Origin: an uncultured Nitrospirota bacterium
Lineage (GTDB): Bacteria > Nitrospinota > Nitrospinia > SZUA-224
Length of the DNA: 14,597 bases
Direction: 5' to 3'
Assembly (NCBI GenBank): GCA_913009285.1
Contig: CAJVYE010000007.1
Coordinates: 1 to 14,597 of the forward strand
The position numbers and the translations under genes were made by a program. Under the pieces are notes generated by a model. That model searched no databases. It was not told the DNA's origin and saw only the letters and a program-made list of their open reading frames with translations. This document shows, piece after piece, positions 12,416 to 14,597 of the stretch. Within the stretch, counting starts at the first letter, position 1; each line of letters starts with the position of its first letter.

Positions 12416-13015
12416 GTGATTGATATTACAAAAAAATACCGGGGTTTGTTTATATTATTGCTCATGATGGTTTTAGTTATTAGTTGTGTGAGAGGAGGGG
12501 TAAGACATTATTTGAACCCCTCGGCGAATTTTCAATATATAAAGAGGATCGCTATACTTCCATTTAATAATCTTACTGATGAGAAGTTTGCAGGAGAGAG
12601 GGTAAGGAGTCTAGTTATAATAGAGCTCTTATCAAGAGGTACCTTTGATATAGTAGAGATAGGAGAGGTAGCTACAACTATGAGGGGTGTATATGAAGAG
12701 AGTGGATACAGAGAAGGTGAACTTGTTCCTATAAATAAAAATATTGCAAAAAAACTCGGTGAGAGATTAGATGTGCAGGCGCTTATACTTGGTTCTGTAG
12801 AGGAGTATGGTGTAAGTCGTTCGGGTACAAGTTCTACCCCTATAATCTCGCTCTCCCTGAGAATGGTGGATACAAATTCTGGTGAAATATTGTGGCAGGC
12901 AAGTTGTAATAAAAGAGGAGGGAACTATATAGGGAGGATCTTTGGTGTTAATGAGAAGACTATGAGTGGTTTGACAATGGAGGTCGCAAAGAAGATCATA
13001 GATACGTTGTTGTAA
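12416..13015 (+). CDS. CsgG/LpoB-like outer-membrane lipoprotein
   Basis: The protein has 199 residues from GTG 12416, with GGAGGG 8 to 9 bases upstream; nearby ATG 12414 runs straight into a stop. The signal ends in lipobox VISC with Cys24. The body shows the CsgG/LpoB/GNA1162-type pattern: IKRIAILPFNNLTDE near the start, a first helix ending LLSRG, a middle AKKLGERLDVQALILGSVEEY, and a strand pair LRMVDTNSGEILWQ. Length suits a single CsgG-like domain. Such lipoproteins act in secretion of extracellular fibres (CsgG) or cell-wall synthase activation (LpoB). Beside possible nanowire subunits, an export or assembly role is attractive but unproven. It lacks an obvious long transmembrane insertion of the CsgG pore type. 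The next gene starts with a similar domain. Confidence 0.8.
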   Translation: MIDITKKYRGLFILLLMMVLVISCVRGGVRHYLNPSANFQYIKRIAILPFNNLTDEKFAGERVRSLVIIELLSRGTFDIVEIGEVATTMRGVYEESGYREGELVPINKNIAKKLGERLDVQALILGSVEEYGVSRSGTSSTPIISLSLRMVDTNSGEILWQASCNKRGGNYIGRIFGVNEKTMSGLTMEVAKKIIDTLL

Positions 13016-13064
13016 AAGACAAAAAACTCCTCAATGGATTTATTATCTATTTAAAAGGCAAAAA

Positions 13065-14597
13065 ATGATTCATCAACCAATAACAATAGTACTGCAATAC
13101 CGCAGCATTCTATCTCCAACCGCAGTACCACAGCACCGCAGCACCATAAAACCGCAGCACCATAAAACCGCAGCACTGCAGCACTGCGTCCTATCCTTTT
13201 TTCTTATACCTATTATCGTTATATTTTTGCTGTTTAGTAACGCATATGCAACAGTGAGAGATGTAGAGATAAAGAAGATAGCCATCCTACCTTTTAATAA
13301 TCTTAGTGATAATCATGATGCCCTTTCCACAATTGTCCCACTCGTGAAAAAGGAAATCACTAAGACAAAAGGATTTCAGATAGTACCATCAGATATCCTT
13401 GAAGATTATATGAGAAGGATGAGGATAAGATATACTGACTCGCTGAGCAGGGTAACTGTCAGGAGACTTGGAAAGATGTTGAATATAGATGCTATCATGA
13501 TCGGTTCAGTAGATCTGTTCAAAGAAGGTAATAACTCTCAGGTAGGGGTAAGCCTCCGATTACTTAGTACTAAGAATGGTTCTATTATCTGGATAGATAG
13601 CCTCTCATATTCGGCCTATGACTTTGTCCGCCTGTTAGGGTTAGGTAAGGTGGGCTCTGTTGTAGAACTAAGCAGGAGGGTGGTGGAGGACCTGATCAGT
13701 AAGATGGATATAAAATTTGTGATAGAAGAGAAGATCATCATCCCATTTGAGGTTGAGGATGCAGAGATAATACCGGAAGCAATAAGAGGAGAGGAGAAGG
13801 TTGATATCTCTGTAAGACTGGTATCTATAGTGGGAAGACCTTCAAAGGTTATTATAGGAATAGAAGGGAAAAATGTCAGCCTTAAGGAAGAAGAGGAAGG
13901 GATATATCATGGTAGTTTTCTATCTCCTGTAGAGGAAGGCGAATATCCTATTCAGATAACCGCTATTGATCAGGATAATAACTCCTTTGATTTCTATGCA
14001 ATGGCGAATTTGGTTGTAGATACAACACCCCCAAAGATAAATATAAAACTAAGCAACAAGATCTTTTCACCCAATGGAGACCAGACAGATGATAACGTTA
14101 TCTTCTCTCCCAGGTTAGAGAAAAAAGACGACATTGATAGGTGGTATATAGCTATACTAAATGCTGATGGTAAGAGGATAAGGGAAGATGATGGGATCGG
14201 TATATTCCCTAGAAGACTTATTTGGAGGGGGAGAACCAATACAGGTGCCAGGGCAGAGGATGGTATATATACCTATGAGTTTTTGGTTATAGATAAGGCA
14301 GGTAATCAAACATTGATATCTGATAAAATAATTCTCGATATTACCCCACCGCGTGTAAAGATATCTCTTGACATAAGAAAAAAGGAGGTTATATTTAATT
14401 TTAATTACGATTTAGATGAAAAGATTGATAATTTGGAACTGAAGATATACAAGGGAAGGGATCAGATTGTTACTATTTCTTTCAATCATCTTTTCTATTT
14501 CCTTAAACCAAGTTTCATACTTATCTTTTTCTTTAATTTTAATAGGACATTTTACCATCTTTTCTTTAACCATCTTAAATTCAAAAAAATCTATCTC
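13065..14597 (+). CDS. Exported protein with CsgG-like domain and Ig/FlgD-like domain, truncated by window end
   Basis: The frame is open from ATG 13065 to the window end. AAGG six to seven bases upstream is a weak ribosome binding site, and no later ATG precedes the signal core. Residues 9-42 are encoded by the CCGCAGCACC repeat. The signal core SFFLIPIIVIFLLF is followed by SNAYA. Residues about 68-215 form a CsgG/TolB-N-like domain, with VEIKKIAILPFNNLSDN and LNIDAIMIGSVDLFKEG, closely parallel to the lipoprotein just upstream but without a lipobox. Residues about 225-330 look like a beta-sandwich, ending VVDTTPPK. IFSPNGDQTDDN at about 333-344 and GRTNTGARAEDGIYTYEF match the FlgD Ig-like pattern, and DITPPRVKISLD begins another repeat. 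After about residue 466 the translation becomes Phe/Leu-rich and is probably foreign sequence. Confidence 0.78.
   Translation, partial: MIHQPITIVLQYRSILSPTAVPQHRSTIKPQHHKTAALQHCVLSFFLIPIIVIFLLFSNAYATVRDVEIKKIAILPFNNLSDNHDALSTIVPLVKKEITKTKGFQIVPSDILEDYMRRMRIRYTDSLSRVTVRRLGKMLNIDAIMIGSVDLFKEGNNSQVGVSLRLLSTKNGSIIWIDSLSYSAYDFVRLLGLGKVGSVVELSRRVVEDLISKMDIKFVIEEKIIIPFEVEDAEIIPEAIRGEEKVDISVRLVSIVGRPSKVIIGIEGKNVSLKEEEEGIYHGSFLSPVEEGEYPIQITAIDQDNNSFDFYAMANLVVDTTPPKINIKLSNKIFSPNGDQTDDNVIFSPRLEKKDDIDRWYIAILNADGKRIREDDGIGIFPRRLIWRGRTNTGARAEDGIYTYEFLVIDKAGNQTLISDKIILDITPPRVKISLDIRKKEVIFNFNYDLDEKIDNLELKIYKGRDQIVTISFNHLFYFLKPSFILIFFFNFNRTFYHLFFNHLKFKKIYL
13081..13192 (+). repeat. CCGCAGCACC-type tandem repeat at the 5' end of the last gene
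   Basis: This is a cluster of imperfect short repeats built on ACCGCAGCACC, with two exact copies of the 16-bp unit GCACCATAAAACCGCA at 13141-13172. It lies within the reading frame starting at 13065 and encodes the low-complexity N-terminal stretch before the signal core. Similar repeats occur between genes in environmental genomes (from memory). Like the AATCGAA repeats, this one appears to have spread into a gene boundary. Confidence 0.75.
14470..14597. other. Probable chimeric tail of the contig
   Basis: From about 14465-14480 onward the + strand becomes markedly T-rich. The open frame encodes an implausible Phe/Leu/Asn-rich stretch in place of the expected beta-sandwich. The minus strand over the same bases reads as a normal K/E-rich protein fragment, including MVKEKMVKCPIKIKEKDKY and WFKEIEKMIERNS, open from the window end and losing that character at the same point. 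This is best read as a misjoin or chimeric read of an opposite-strand gene, although a real inversion cannot be excluded. Confidence 0.6.

Noticed and set aside
13073..13285. Cysteine-rich minus-strand frame (VLRCCGTAV-like)
   Set aside because: It is produced by translating the CCGCAGCACC repeat backwards, and it overlaps a well-supported + strand gene.
14412..14597. Minus-strand gene fragment called as a normal gene of this locus
   Set aside because: It is partial, lies at a suspected chimeric junction, and its coding character stops where the composition changes.

Overview
This window is an AT-rich stretch of a Gram-negative bacterial genome, probably an anaerobe. It carries ten genes, all on the + strand, and every predicted product has a signal peptide or lipobox. 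Four are multiheme c-type cytochromes, three are beta-propeller proteins, one is an outer-membrane beta-barrel, and two are CsgG/LpoB-like envelope proteins. This set points to extracellular electron transfer, as in dissimilatory metal reducers and syntrophic partners of the Desulfobacterota or Nitrospirota type. There is no marker gene, so the taxon stays open. Frequent ATA, AGA and AGG codons in all ten genes suggest one genome.

Layout: 1-29 is residual Illumina adapter. 30-355 is a non-coding upstream region with three inverted repeats, one resembling a CRP/FNR-family operator. 356-4700 holds two tandem modules, each a six-bladed NHL propeller followed by a hexaheme cytochrome. The first cytochrome matches Geobacter OmcS, a nanowire subunit, heme by heme, including the histidine that in OmcS ligates a heme of the next subunit. 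A strong intrinsic terminator separates the modules. 4874-8714 holds two paralogous ten-heme cytochromes, each with nine CXXCH motifs, one conserved CX3CH motif and a polyglycine run. 8831-12398 encodes a seven-repeat YVTN propeller lipoprotein and a 707-residue barrel with an inserted discoidin-like domain. 12416 to the end encodes a CsgG/LpoB-like lipoprotein and a related protein with Ig/FlgD-like domains, cut by the window end. The last ~125 bases look like a chimeric join.

Proposed joint function (inference): the barrel and decahemes would carry electrons through or onto the outer membrane, the OmcS-like proteins would form or extend extracellular filaments, and the propellers would act as assembly, docking or partner proteins.

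The intergenic spaces are full of short dispersed repeats: a 7-bp AATCGAA repeat in both orientations, a palindromic GACAGCGC element, a MITE-like element with 31-bp terminal inverted repeats, and a CCGCAGCACC-type repeat. The heptamer forms part of the 5' coding end of three genes. Because 7 is not a multiple of 3, a copy-number change there would shift the frame. In one of the two decaheme paralogs the ancestral ATG does appear to have been put out of frame, which makes phase variation of cytochrome secretion the most interesting untested possibility here.
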